Source: Alphaproteobacteria bacterium
GTDB lineage: Bacteria; Pseudomonadota; Alphaproteobacteria; Rhodobacterales; Rhodobacteraceae
Assembly (NCBI GenBank): GCA_030425945.1
Contig: JAUHZL010000089.1
Location: forward strand, 1-8,984
Reading direction: 5' to 3'
Length of the DNA: 8,984 bases
A model generated the notes under the pieces. It made no database searches, was not told the DNA's origin, and was given only the letters and a program-made list of their open reading frames with translations. Made by a program: the position numbers and the translations under genes. The first letter of the stretch is position 1. Each line of letters starts with the position of its first letter. Below are positions 1-6,655 of the stretch, in pieces.

Positions 1-179
1 TCGACCTGGTGTTCTGCCTGTTTGCCCCGCAGGATGGCGGGGTCGATCACCTCAAGGCGCTGGCTCTGGTCTCGCGCACGCTGCGCGACGCCGCGACCTG
101 CGCCAAGCTGCGCGCGAACGAGGATCCGTCGACCCTGCACGCGATCCTCACCGAAGTGCAGAACACGAAGGCCGCCTGA
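1..179 (+). CDS. ptsN: PtsN, nitrogen-related PTS EIIA protein (3' end only)
   Basis: The reading frame enters from the left edge (first full codon at base 3) and stops at TGA 177-179, giving the last 58 residues. The segment beginning DLVFCLFAPQDGGVDHLKAL, followed by an LVSRTLRD stretch, matches the C-terminal part of EIIA(Ntr)/PtsN proteins, where a core beta strand ending in FAP is followed by an acidic-His-Leu-x-x-Leu helix. PtsN is a cytoplasmic phospho-acceptor of the nitrogen PTS (PtsP-PtsO-PtsN). It regulates other proteins instead of transporting sugar. The phosphorylated histidine of the family lies upstream of the window, so its presence cannot be confirmed. The gene converges on the sulfotransferase gene with only 9 bp between stop codons, and nothing links it functionally to the glycan cluster. 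Family assignment is fairly sure; the symbol is given on the strength of this C-terminal pattern alone. Confidence 0.85.
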   Translation, partial: DLVFCLFAPQDGGVDHLKALALVSRTLRDAATCAKLRANEDPSTLHAILTEVQNTKAA

Positions 180-188
180 GACCCGCGC

Positions 189-1607
189 TCAGCCGCGCCA
201 GTCGCCGAACCCGAAAACCAGGTAGTCCCTCGGATAGGCCGCCCGCGCCGCGGCCTCGACACGGGCGTCGTAGAGGCTGTCGAGAAGCCCGACCAGGGGC
301 AGCGGATCGACCAGCGACCCGGACGGACCCGGCAGCCCGTGCCGCGCGGCCAGCGCCGCGACCGTCCCATCGAGGTCGTCTTCCCGCAGGACATGGTCGG
401 ACGGGCGAACCGAGGCAAAGCCCTGCACGATGGCCAGTTGCGAGGCCCAAGCCGGCTCGATTCGCAGCGCGGTCTGGCCGGCGAGGTTGGCCTTGAGGAA
501 CCTGAGGAAGGCGAGGAAGGCAACGCGGGCGCGATCGGCGTCGAAGGCGGGATCGGGCCACTCGGTGGGCAGCGGAACGCCGTAGGTCTGGACGAGCGCG
601 CTCCGCGTGTCGGCAAAGGCCTTGCGGTCGGTCGGCAGCACCTTTCCCGCGAAGACGGTCCACGCGCGCGCCACGGGATGGCGCAGGACGGTCAGGGCCG
701 TCGCCCCGGGCGCGTCCTTCGACCACGCGCGAAAGTCCTTCTGGGTCATGTCGGTCCGCACGCCGCCCAGCCCGGACAACCAGGCACCGAGGCCGGTCTC
801 GGACGAGGACCGGATCGGCTGGACCAGGACCGGCGCGACCTCGGACGCCTGCCATGTCGGCACCGCCGCCCCGCGCGAGGGCTCGAAACTGGGCAGCGCG
901 TTCAACCCGAAGGCATCGAACTCGGACAGGGCGGCGACCATCTCGTCATAGTTCTCGACCTTGTCCCGCATCGTGCCGGGGTTCTGCTTCTTCAGCGAGG
1001 TGTCGAGCGCCGCGATCGTTCCGGACGAGCCGAGGAACCGCGCCACGCCGGACAGCACCTCGGGCCGGAGCGTGTCCTCGTAGGTCAGCTCGAATGCAGT
1101 CTGCCCGGTTTCCTGAAGCCCGCGGCGCAGCGCGCCGAAGAAGGCGGTGTTGTCCTCGAGTTGTTCGCGGAACTGCGTCTTGTCGAAGACGACCTTGGCT
1201 TCGCGGCGGCTGTCGGCGTCGGTCAGCACCCATTGGTCAAGATAGCGCGCCAGCTTCCACGAGATGTAGCTGTCCAGCGGATTGCGCGTCAGCAGGATCT
1301 TGGCGCAGCGCGGATCGGCCAGCGCAGCCTCGCGCACCCGGGGCGCGTGGTCGTGAAACAACCGGAACCCGGGCAGGCCGTCGCGGAATTCCTCGCGTAT
1401 GCTGGCCACCAGGCGCATGGGGTCCGCTTTGCGCTCCTCCAGCGTGACCCCGAGGTACTCGGTCATCTTCTCGTGGGCGATGAAGTAGGGATTGTAGAGT
1501 TCCCCGAAGCACCGCACGTCCGGCAGCGTGTTGAGATTGCGCTCCAGCAGGTTCGACCCGGTGCGCATGCCGCCGAAGATCACGAAGTAGTCGAAGCGCT
1601 CGGGCAT
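189..1607 (-). CDS. Two-part sulfotransferase (Stf0/NodH-like), 472 aa
   Basis: The protein probably transfers sulfate from PAPS to a sugar hydroxyl. Near the N-terminus, GGMRTGSNLLERNL (residues 12-25) is the 5'-phosphosulfate loop in the form seen in Stf0/NodH-like enzymes. ILLTRNPLDSYISWKLA (104-120) is the 3'-phosphate-binding motif with its Arg and Ser residues. After about residue 240 a second unit follows. It has another 3'-phosphate-binding-like motif, TVLRHPVARAWTVF (306-319), and a tail ending AAYPRDYLVFGFGDW, which resembles the end of Sulfotransfer_2-type enzymes, but it has no P-loop of its own. At 472 residues it is clearly longer than single-domain members, which run to roughly 250-300. 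The ATG at 1607 fits because an AGGA sits 5 nt upstream, overlapping the TAG of the preceding gene, with a 7-bp intergenic gap. There is no signal peptide or membrane segment, so it is probably cytoplasmic. It is the last gene of the galU operon. The acceptor is unknown; 'NodH' would be a family label only, since no Nod-factor genes are present. Confidence 0.85.
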   Translation of the reverse strand: MPERFDYFVIFGGMRTGSNLLERNLNTLPDVRCFGELYNPYFIAHEKMTEYLGVTLEERKADPMRLVASIREEFRDGLPGFRLFHDHAPRVREAALADPRCAKILLTRNPLDSYISWKLARYLDQWVLTDADSRREAKVVFDKTQFREQLEDNTAFFGALRRGLQETGQTAFELTYEDTLRPEVLSGVARFLGSSGTIAALDTSLKKQNPGTMRDKVENYDEMVAALSEFDAFGLNALPSFEPSRGAAVPTWQASEVAPVLVQPIRSSSETGLGAWLSGLGGVRTDMTQKDFRAWSKDAPGATALTVLRHPVARAWTVFAGKVLPTDRKAFADTRSALVQTYGVPLPTEWPDPAFDADRARVAFLAFLRFLKANLAGQTALRIEPAWASQLAIVQGFASVRPSDHVLREDDLDGTVAALAARHGLPGPSGSLVDPLPLVGLLDSLYDARVEAAARAAYPRDYLVFGFGDWRG

Positions 1608-1614
1608 GGCGGTC

Positions 1615-3312
1615 CTAGGTCACGAGTTTGGGGCGTTGGCCGCCGGGCAGCATGTCGGCCGGTGCGGCGTCGACCGGGAAGTCGCCGGTCAGGTAGGGCT
1701 TCATGCCGGCGTTCTTGAGGTTCTGCAGGAAGGCCCCGAAGCCCGTCAGGTCGGCCATGCGCGGCACCTCGGCCAGCCGTCGGGGCGCACTTGGCTCGAT
1801 CTCGTCGAGAATGGCCTGCAGATGCTCCATCGGATCGTCGAGGAAGTCCGCGAGCGCCCAGATCCGGATGCGGGCCGGAAGGCCGCGCTGGCGGATCTGG
1901 CCAAGGAAATGATCCTCGACCCGCTGCATCCACGCCGCCTCGCGCCGCTTTGCCTCGAAATCCATCTCCGACCTGAACAGCCGGATCGCCCAGGCGCCCG
2001 AGATCACCGAGATCTGGGCATTGGGATCCCAGCGGATCAGGTCGTTGATGTCCTGCCGGTCGTAGGGTCCGAGCTGGAAACACTGGCGCTCGCCCCGGGT
2101 GTTCCAGATCAGGCTGGTCAGGAAGGCGCGCGGATTGCGGTCGCGCAGGGCGGCGCTGGCGGCCAGCCCCCCCGCGAAGACACGGTCGCCGCCGGAGAAC
2201 TCGACCTTTTTCCAGTCGAACAGGTGGCCATGCACCCGCGCCCCGGTCCGGCGGGCCAGCCACGGTGCGAACTCGGTGAAGACCTCGTCGAACCCCTGGA
2301 ACACCGAATAGGGCGCGGCCGTCTTGCCGATGTCCCAGCGGTCCCGCGGAAACCGGCTCTGCATGTAGAGGCCATTACGCCCGATCATCCGCCGCTCGGA
2401 GGCCGCGGTGAACACCCGGTCGATCTTCTGCGGGTTCGGTTCGGCCTTGGTCGGCACACCCGCCGCCGACGCGAGGAACGCGTCATAGAGCCGGTTCGCG
2501 CCGGGCCAGATCTTGCGGGCAACGAAGCAGTCCGACCGGCGCAGCAGTTGCAGGTGGTCGTCGTAGAAGACGTAGGGCTTCCCCTGCAGGTCGAACTTGG
2601 ACAGGGTCAGCGACCGGCTTTCGATGTGGTGCGACAGGGCGCGCGCCAAGGTCTGGAAGTAGCTCTCGTCCGGGATCCACACCTTGGCGAAGTAGCGGTC
2701 ATGCGCGCGGCGGGACTTGTGGGTCAGGATGGCGGACAGCGTTTCGCGGGTCAGGCACCACCATTGCGACCCGATATGGGGTTGCAGGTTCTTCGGGATC
2801 CGGCGCCGCACACCCAGCTTGCGTTGCAGCGCAACATAGGCATCGAAGAGCCGACGCCGGGTCTTCCACGAGAACGGGAAGCGCAGCGTGAACCGCTCGT
2901 GGTGCAGCCCACCGATGGTCCAGGGGACATCCTCGACGGTCACCGACTCGATGAAGTCGGTACGCGGGTGATCGGCGAGGTAGTCGACAAGCTCCTCGAC
3001 CGGCCGCAGCGGCATGCAGGACCCGCTGGACAGCAGGACGTGACCGACGCTGGGAAAGTCGGCCAGCATCGTCTCGGCGGCGCCGAGCGTGGCGGCGACC
3101 AGCGACCAGGTGCCCCACCGGCAATCGACGCGCGGCGCGAACCGGACGTTATCGAGATCGGCGAGCGATTTCTGGAAGTCCTTCGCCGCCGGGTCGGACA
3201 CCTTGCGGTCGATGTGAACCACCAGCGGGCAGCCATGCGTGGCCCAGTGCCGGGCTACCTGTGCGGCCCGGTCCAGATCGGCATGGACGAGCATGATGAC
3301 CCCGAGGCTCAT
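1615..3312 (-). CDS. GT14 'Branch'-type glycosyltransferase with extra C-terminal domain, 565 aa
   Basis: The first ~260 residues look like the Branch/core-2 beta-1,6-N-acetylglucosaminyltransferase family (GT14). Visible landmarks are MLVHADL at the start, HIDRK (33-37), WGTWSLVAATL (66-76), LLSSGSCMPLRP (93-104), GSQWWCLTRETL (181-192) and PDESYFQTL (214-222). The Glu of the last motif corresponds to the proposed catalytic base of GT14 enzymes. Residues ~295-545 form a second, larger region with no motif I can assign; from memory, Rhodobacterales proteins of this layout carry a DUF (DUF5927) there, which I could not check. The ATG at 3312 overlaps the TGA of the upstream GT2 gene as ATGA and has GGGGAA 6 nt upstream. 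A longer open frame reaches 3765, but it would overlap the upstream gene by over 450 bp and its extra part has no family similarity. The donor is probably a UDP-sugar, classically UDP-GlcNAc or UDP-Xyl; the acceptor is unknown. Confidence 0.85.
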   Translation of the reverse strand: MSLGVIMLVHADLDRAAQVARHWATHGCPLVVHIDRKVSDPAAKDFQKSLADLDNVRFAPRVDCRWGTWSLVAATLGAAETMLADFPSVGHVLLSSGSCMPLRPVEELVDYLADHPRTDFIESVTVEDVPWTIGGLHHERFTLRFPFSWKTRRRLFDAYVALQRKLGVRRRIPKNLQPHIGSQWWCLTRETLSAILTHKSRRAHDRYFAKVWIPDESYFQTLARALSHHIESRSLTLSKFDLQGKPYVFYDDHLQLLRRSDCFVARKIWPGANRLYDAFLASAAGVPTKAEPNPQKIDRVFTAASERRMIGRNGLYMQSRFPRDRWDIGKTAAPYSVFQGFDEVFTEFAPWLARRTGARVHGHLFDWKKVEFSGGDRVFAGGLAASAALRDRNPRAFLTSLIWNTRGERQCFQLGPYDRQDINDLIRWDPNAQISVISGAWAIRLFRSEMDFEAKRREAAWMQRVEDHFLGQIRQRGLPARIRIWALADFLDDPMEHLQAILDEIEPSAPRRLAEVPRMADLTGFGAFLQNLKNAGMKPYLTGDFPVDAAPADMLPGGQRPKLVT

Positions 3313-4316
3313 GCCCAGTTCCCCTTCGACATCAGGCCGAGGATCTCGAGTTGCCGCCAGTTGATGTAACGTTCGGACCAGCCGTGCCAGAGGTCGGGCT
3401 GTGTCTCGCCCAGTTGCCGGGCATAGGCCTTGTACTCGCGGCTCTTGCCATAGTGCTGCTGGCGGCGGATTTCCTCGGCGCTCTTCTCGACGAAGGTATG
3501 CAGGAACTTGGCGTGCAGCAGAATGCCCGAGAACTTCTCGCCGCCGCCCTCCTCGTAGGCGAGATTCAGACCGCGCGGCAGCATCATGTGCGTGCTGTCC
3601 AGATAGGCGTAACCCTTCTGCCAGCGCACCAGCGGCAGCTTGTTCAGGGCAGGGGCACGGTTGGGCTGGTCCGCGAAGAAGGCGCGGGCCCGGGGACCGC
3701 CCTGGATCCACAGATTGCCGTACTTGTCGTTCCGCTCGATGGTGTAGTTGCCGCTGTCGAACCACGCCACGATCTCGAACGGGTCCTGCCCCTCGGCATA
3801 GGGCTGCGCGTCGATCGGGCCCTTGGGATACATGTCGAGCAGCATCGCCGGGCAGACCCTGAGCGACGAGGCATCCATCCAGTCGGTCAGCGCGGCCAGC
3901 GGACGGGTGTCGCAGAACGGATAGACGAGGAACTCGTCAACATCGACGCAGAGGCACCAGTGCCGGTGCCCGTACTTGTTGAGCAGCCAGTTCTGCCAGT
4001 CCATCCCGAAGCGCGAGCGCCGGTAACTGGCCTTGGTCGTCCAGAGCGAGACGTCCGGCTGTTCGGCGAGATACTCGGCCGAGCCGTCGTCCGAGCCGTT
4101 ATCGACCATCAGGAAGTGATCGACGCCCAGCTTTCGGTAGTAGTCGAGGAAATAGGCCAGCCGCACCTTCTCGTTGCGCAGCGTCGCAAACAGCAGGATG
4201 TGACCGTCCCGGATCTCGGCGGTGCGGTCCCGCGTGCGGGACAGCTGGCGCCGCTTGCGAAAGGCCCGCCAGAGGAGGCGCTTGCGCTCAAGCCGCAGCC
4301 GGTATCGCGTCCTCAA
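3309..4316 (-). CDS. GT2-like glycosyltransferase (Glyco_tranf_2_4 type), 335 aa
   Basis: This is an inverting GT-A fold transferase. From the TTG start, residues 40-80 contain LLFATLRNE and a long YFLDYYRKLGVDHFLMVDN run, with the nucleotide-binding acidic patch DNGSDDGS at 72-79. LCVDVDEFLVYP (122-133) holds the DxD metal-binding motif. This RNE...DNxSxDGS...DVDEF pattern is typical of the Glyco_tranf_2_4 group (PF13704) found in capsule and LPS loci. I chose TTG at 4316 because it overlaps the TGA of the GT4 gene as TTGA, copying the GTGA and ATGA overlaps at the neighbouring junctions, and AGGG lies about 10 nt upstream. The open frame extends to an ATG at 4403, but that would run 91 bp into the GT4 gene and add an arginine/glycine-rich stretch of no obvious family. 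With the TTG start, the first 31 residues still hold 15 Arg/Lys, perhaps for membrane association. Donor and acceptor are unknown. Confidence 0.82.
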   Translation of the reverse strand: MRTRYRLRLERKRLLWRAFRKRRQLSRTRDRTAEIRDGHILLFATLRNEKVRLAYFLDYYRKLGVDHFLMVDNGSDDGSAEYLAEQPDVSLWTTKASYRRSRFGMDWQNWLLNKYGHRHWCLCVDVDEFLVYPFCDTRPLAALTDWMDASSLRVCPAMLLDMYPKGPIDAQPYAEGQDPFEIVAWFDSGNYTIERNDKYGNLWIQGGPRARAFFADQPNRAPALNKLPLVRWQKGYAYLDSTHMMLPRGLNLAYEEGGGEKFSGILLHAKFLHTFVEKSAEEIRRQQHYGKSREYKAYARQLGETQPDLWHGWSERYINWRQLEILGLMSKGNWA

Positions 4317-5605
4317 TCCCAATCGGCCCTGCCCCTGACCCCTGCGTCGGTCGTTCTGCCTGCCTCGACCGCCTGAAGGACGGTCGCGACATGCTGCGAC
4401 CACTCCGGCGGAACAATCGTCGTTTGTTGTCTGTGTGCAGGCGGACCTGCGATCATCTGTTTAACGACTGTCCTCCAAAGATACATATCGTCGGATTCCA
4501 CGTAAATCGGAAAGCTGCCCAGCGTTTCGCGGTAGACGGGCAGGTCCGTCAGCACGACGGGACAGCCAAGTGCGGCGGCTTCGAGCGGCGGCAGACCGTA
4601 GCCCTCGACGACACTCGGCATCAGCAGTGCGTCTGCCCGGGTATAGAGCGCCGCGAGGGCCCCGTCGGACAGACCCGGGACCTCAAGCACCGTCGTCCCA
4701 TAAAGGGGCGAGGCTTCGAGCCGCGCGAACTCCGCCTCACTCAGCCAGCCGCGTGACCCGGCGAGGACAAGCGTGGGCAGGCACGGGACCTCGGGGTCCT
4801 TCGCGAGGTCTTCCCAAAGGTCGAGCAGCATCATCTGCCGCTTGCGCGGCTCCAGCGTGCCGACCGACAGGAAGAAGCGCGTCATGTCGGCAAGCGTGGC
4901 GGGCAGGTCCTGCGGCGCGGGATCGGGGACCGAAACGCCGAGCGGCGCGACCACGCCCGGCGGGACCGGCCCGAGGGACGCCAGAACGGCCTCCGTCGTC
5001 GCGCGCGTGGCGGCAGCCGTGTGGATCAGAAGGTCAGCGTGGCGGCACAGGACCTCCATCTTGGTCAGGAACGGCCCAACGGTCCCGGCCCGCGACAGAT
5101 GCGGGTGGGTCAGCGGGATCGTGTCGTGCACCATGGCGACGACCGGCAACCCGGCGCGGCGCACCTGGCCAAGGAGGTCCGCCCGCAACGTCGTGTGGCC
5201 GAGATTGATGCAGGGCGTGCCCTGCGGCACATGACGGCGCAGCATCGCCCAAAGACGCCGATGCACCGAGCGGGCCAAGGCCAATCGGCGCAGGTCGGCC
5301 AGCACGCGCCGGTGCGCGACGGATCCGCGCCGGGACAGGCGGCCGAGCAGATCGAGCGGTCCCCACGGAACCCGGCCCTGAAGGCGGTCCATCAGGCCCT
5401 GCGCCCCGGTGCGATCGAGGAGCAGGAAACCGAACCGGGTGCGGACCAGGACCCACAACGGCGCAGCGGCACCCAGTCGGTCTGCCAGCCACGCAAGTTC
5501 GACCCGATCGACCCCGGTCAGGGTCCGGTCCGGCAACCGGCTGACGAGCCGCGTAAGGTCGAGAAGGCAGGCACCTGCCATCGGCAGCACCTGCCCGCTG
5601 GTCAC
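4313..5605 (-). CDS. GT4-family glycosyltransferase (GT-B fold), 430 aa
   Basis: This is a retaining glycosyltransferase of the GT4/Glycos_transf_1 family. VVAMVHDTIPL (155-165) is the N-domain strand and loop typical of the mannosyltransferase-like branch. FLSVGTLEPRKR (245-256) is the interdomain motif, with Arg/Lys residues that contact the donor phosphates. PSVVEGYGLPPLEAAALG (330-347) contains the E-x7-E nucleotide-sugar-binding pair, and GCPVVLTDLPVYRE follows. The start is GTG at 5605, overlapping the galU TGA as GTGA. No Shine-Dalgarno precedes it, so translation would rely on coupling. An ATG at 5581 (residue 9) is a real alternative, with AGGTG 6 nt upstream, and would give 422 residues. 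The C-terminal ~35 codons are much poorer in GC than the rest of the gene (see findings). The donor is unknown; mannose, rhamnose or glucose would suit the family. It probably acts at the inner face of the cytoplasmic membrane. Confidence 0.87.
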   Translation of the reverse strand: MTSGQVLPMAGACLLDLTRLVSRLPDRTLTGVDRVELAWLADRLGAAAPLWVLVRTRFGFLLLDRTGAQGLMDRLQGRVPWGPLDLLGRLSRRGSVAHRRVLADLRRLALARSVHRRLWAMLRRHVPQGTPCINLGHTTLRADLLGQVRRAGLPVVAMVHDTIPLTHPHLSRAGTVGPFLTKMEVLCRHADLLIHTAAATRATTEAVLASLGPVPPGVVAPLGVSVPDPAPQDLPATLADMTRFFLSVGTLEPRKRQMMLLDLWEDLAKDPEVPCLPTLVLAGSRGWLSEAEFARLEASPLYGTTVLEVPGLSDGALAALYTRADALLMPSVVEGYGLPPLEAAALGCPVVLTDLPVYRETLGSFPIYVESDDMYLWRTVVKQMIAGPPAHRQQTTIVPPEWSQHVATVLQAVEAGRTTDAGVRGRADWD

Positions 5606-6501
5606 TCGGCCGCGTCGCGGGCCGGAACGATCTCGCTCAGGAACGCCGCGAGTTCATCGCGCAGGTCGGGCCGCTCCAGTCCGAAGGCGATGGTGGCCTG
5701 CAGGAACCCGGCCTTCGAGCCGCAGTCGTAGCGCTGGCCGTCGAAACGGTAGCCATAGACCCCGCCGCTGCCGATCTGGGCGGCGATCGCGTCGGTCAGC
5801 TGGATCTCACCGCCCGCGCCGGTGGAGGCGCCGTCGAGGGCGTCCATCACGGCGGGCGCCAGGATGTACCGGCCGATGACCGCCAGGTTCGACGGCTGGG
5901 TGCCGGCGGCCGGTTTCTCGACCATCGCCTTGACCGAAACCACGCGGCCCATGTCCTCGGCCACGTCGAGGATGCCATATGCGGAGGCCTTCGAGGGCGG
6001 CACCTCCATCGCGGCGACCATGTTGCCGCCGATCCCTTCATAGGCTTCGACCATCTGCTTCAGGCAGCCGGTCTCGGCCTGGATGATGTCGTCGGGCAGG
6101 ATCACGGCGAAGGGCTCGTCCCCGAGCAGCCGCCGGGCGCACCAGACCGCATGGCCGAGACCCTTGGGCTGGGTCTGCCGGATGTAGGCGATGCCGCCCG
6201 AGTCCATGTTGGTGGCTTCCAGCACCTTCAGCAGGTCATCCTTGCCCTTGCGCTCGAGCTCGGCCTTCAGGTGCGGCGCCTCGTCGAAGTAGTCCTCGAG
6301 CGCCGACTTGCCGCGCGAGGTGACAAAGATGAATTCCTCGATCCCGGCCTCGCGCGCCTCGTCGATGGCGTACTGGATCAGCGGCCGGTCGATCAGCGTC
6401 ATGATTTCCTTCGGGATCGACTTCGTCGCGGGAAGGAACCGCGTCCCGAGACCTGCGACCGGGAAAATGGCCTTGGTCGGACGGCGTTTCGTATGGGGCA
6501 T
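5602..6501 (-). CDS. galU: UTP-glucose-1-phosphate uridylyltransferase
   Basis: GalU makes UDP-glucose and diphosphate from UTP and glucose-1-phosphate, supplying glucose, galactose and glucuronic acid donors for surface polysaccharides. The 299-residue length is typical. Landmarks are AIFPVAGLGTRFLPATKSIP (11-30), the nucleotide-binding signature with its catalytic Arg and Lys; PKEIMTLIDRPLIQYAIDEA (30-49); FAVILPDDII (131-140); MVEKP (193-197); GEIQLTDAIA (231-240); and YDCGSKAGFL (258-267). All are intact. The ATG at 6501 has GGAAAG 9 nt upstream. A 154-bp AT-rich leader precedes it, so a promoter is likely there. The gene ends overlapping the GT4 start by 4 bp, which ties UDP-glucose supply to expression of the downstream transferases. 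Assignment is secure. Whether it is the only galU of the genome cannot be told from here. Confidence 0.96.
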   Translation of the reverse strand: MPHTKRRPTKAIFPVAGLGTRFLPATKSIPKEIMTLIDRPLIQYAIDEAREAGIEEFIFVTSRGKSALEDYFDEAPHLKAELERKGKDDLLKVLEATNMDSGGIAYIRQTQPKGLGHAVWCARRLLGDEPFAVILPDDIIQAETGCLKQMVEAYEGIGGNMVAAMEVPPSKASAYGILDVAEDMGRVVSVKAMVEKPAAGTQPSNLAVIGRYILAPAVMDALDGASTGAGGEIQLTDAIAAQIGSGGVYGYRFDGQRYDCGSKAGFLQATIAFGLERPDLRDELAAFLSEIVPARDAAE

Positions 6502-6510
6502 GGGGCAGGG

Positions 6511-6516
6511 CTTTCC
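6511..6516 (-). promoter_or_regulatory. Ribosome binding site of galU
   Basis: On the minus strand this reads GGAAAG, ending 9 nt before the galU ATG. It is purine-rich and partly complementary to the 16S rRNA 3' end, and it supports the ATG at 6501 as the start. Confidence 0.5.
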
Positions 6517-6548
6517 GTTCTAAAAATGACTGTCGTCGAGGTCGTCAC

Positions 6549-6566
6549 CGGCCCGTTGCCGGGCCG
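6549..6566 (-). other. Stem-loop in the galU leader (7-bp stem, GCAA loop)
   Basis: The minus strand reads CGGCCCG-GCAA-CGGGCCG: a perfect 7-bp GC-only stem closed by a GNRA-type tetraloop, about 48 nt before the galU ATG. It has no following U-run, so it is not an intrinsic terminator. If transcription starts upstream of it, it would form a very stable hairpin in the 5' untranslated region. The loop has GNRA form only in the minus-strand transcript; the plus strand would have UUGC. Confidence 0.5.
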
Positions 6567-6655
6567 AGTCAGAGCTTGCCGCAAGGCTGACACAGATTGC
6601 CAATGAGGTCTAATCGAAGGGATAGGCAACTGTAGAAAAAGAATAAATCTGCCGA

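Larger units (their letters stand above)
6502..6655 (-). promoter_or_regulatory. Leader and probable promoter region of galU
   Basis: This 154-bp gap between the stop of the GT2 gene and the galU start is the only sizeable noncoding stretch in the window. Its upstream part is markedly AT-rich: 6591-6650 is about 38% GC by hand count. Minus-strand features include a T-rich run TTTATTCTTTTTC just after the GT2 stop, hexamers loosely like -35 elements (TTGCCT near 6630, TTGGCA near 6600) and a 7-bp stem-loop at 6549-6566. I found no convincing paired -35/-10 boxes at 16-18 bp spacing, so the promoter is inferred from position and composition. The T-run lacks a GC-rich hairpin before it, so it does not qualify as a terminator of the GT2 gene. 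Confidence 0.4.

Noticed and set aside
189..1607. Nod-factor sulfation (true nodH)
   Set aside because: The family resemblance is real, but no nodA/B/C or other Nod genes are present and the neighbours point to a surface polysaccharide.
339..1718. Plus-strand open frame of 459 codons opposite the sulfotransferase gene
   Set aside because: It has low-complexity composition and crosses the boundary between two genes on the other strand; the minus strand carries intact PAPS-binding motifs.
1606..3369. Plus-strand open frame of 587 codons opposite the GT14 gene
   Set aside because: Its translation is rich in Gly, Pro, Arg and His with no family motifs, while the opposite strand encodes clear GT14 motifs. 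It is a typical mirror frame of GC-rich coding DNA.
3313..3765. Upstream extension of the GT14 gene (start at 3765)
   Set aside because: It would overlap the GT2 gene by over 450 bp. The added 151 residues have no family similarity, while the ATGA junction at 3309-3312 with GGGGAA upstream gives a natural start.
3351..4376. Plus-strand open frame of 341 codons opposite the GT2 gene
   Set aside because: It looks hydrophobic in places but has no recognisable domain, and it lies fully antisense to a well-supported glycosyltransferase.
6549..6566. Stem-loop in the galU leader as an intrinsic terminator
   Set aside because: The stem is strong, but neither strand has a U-run after it, so it is listed as a leader structure instead.
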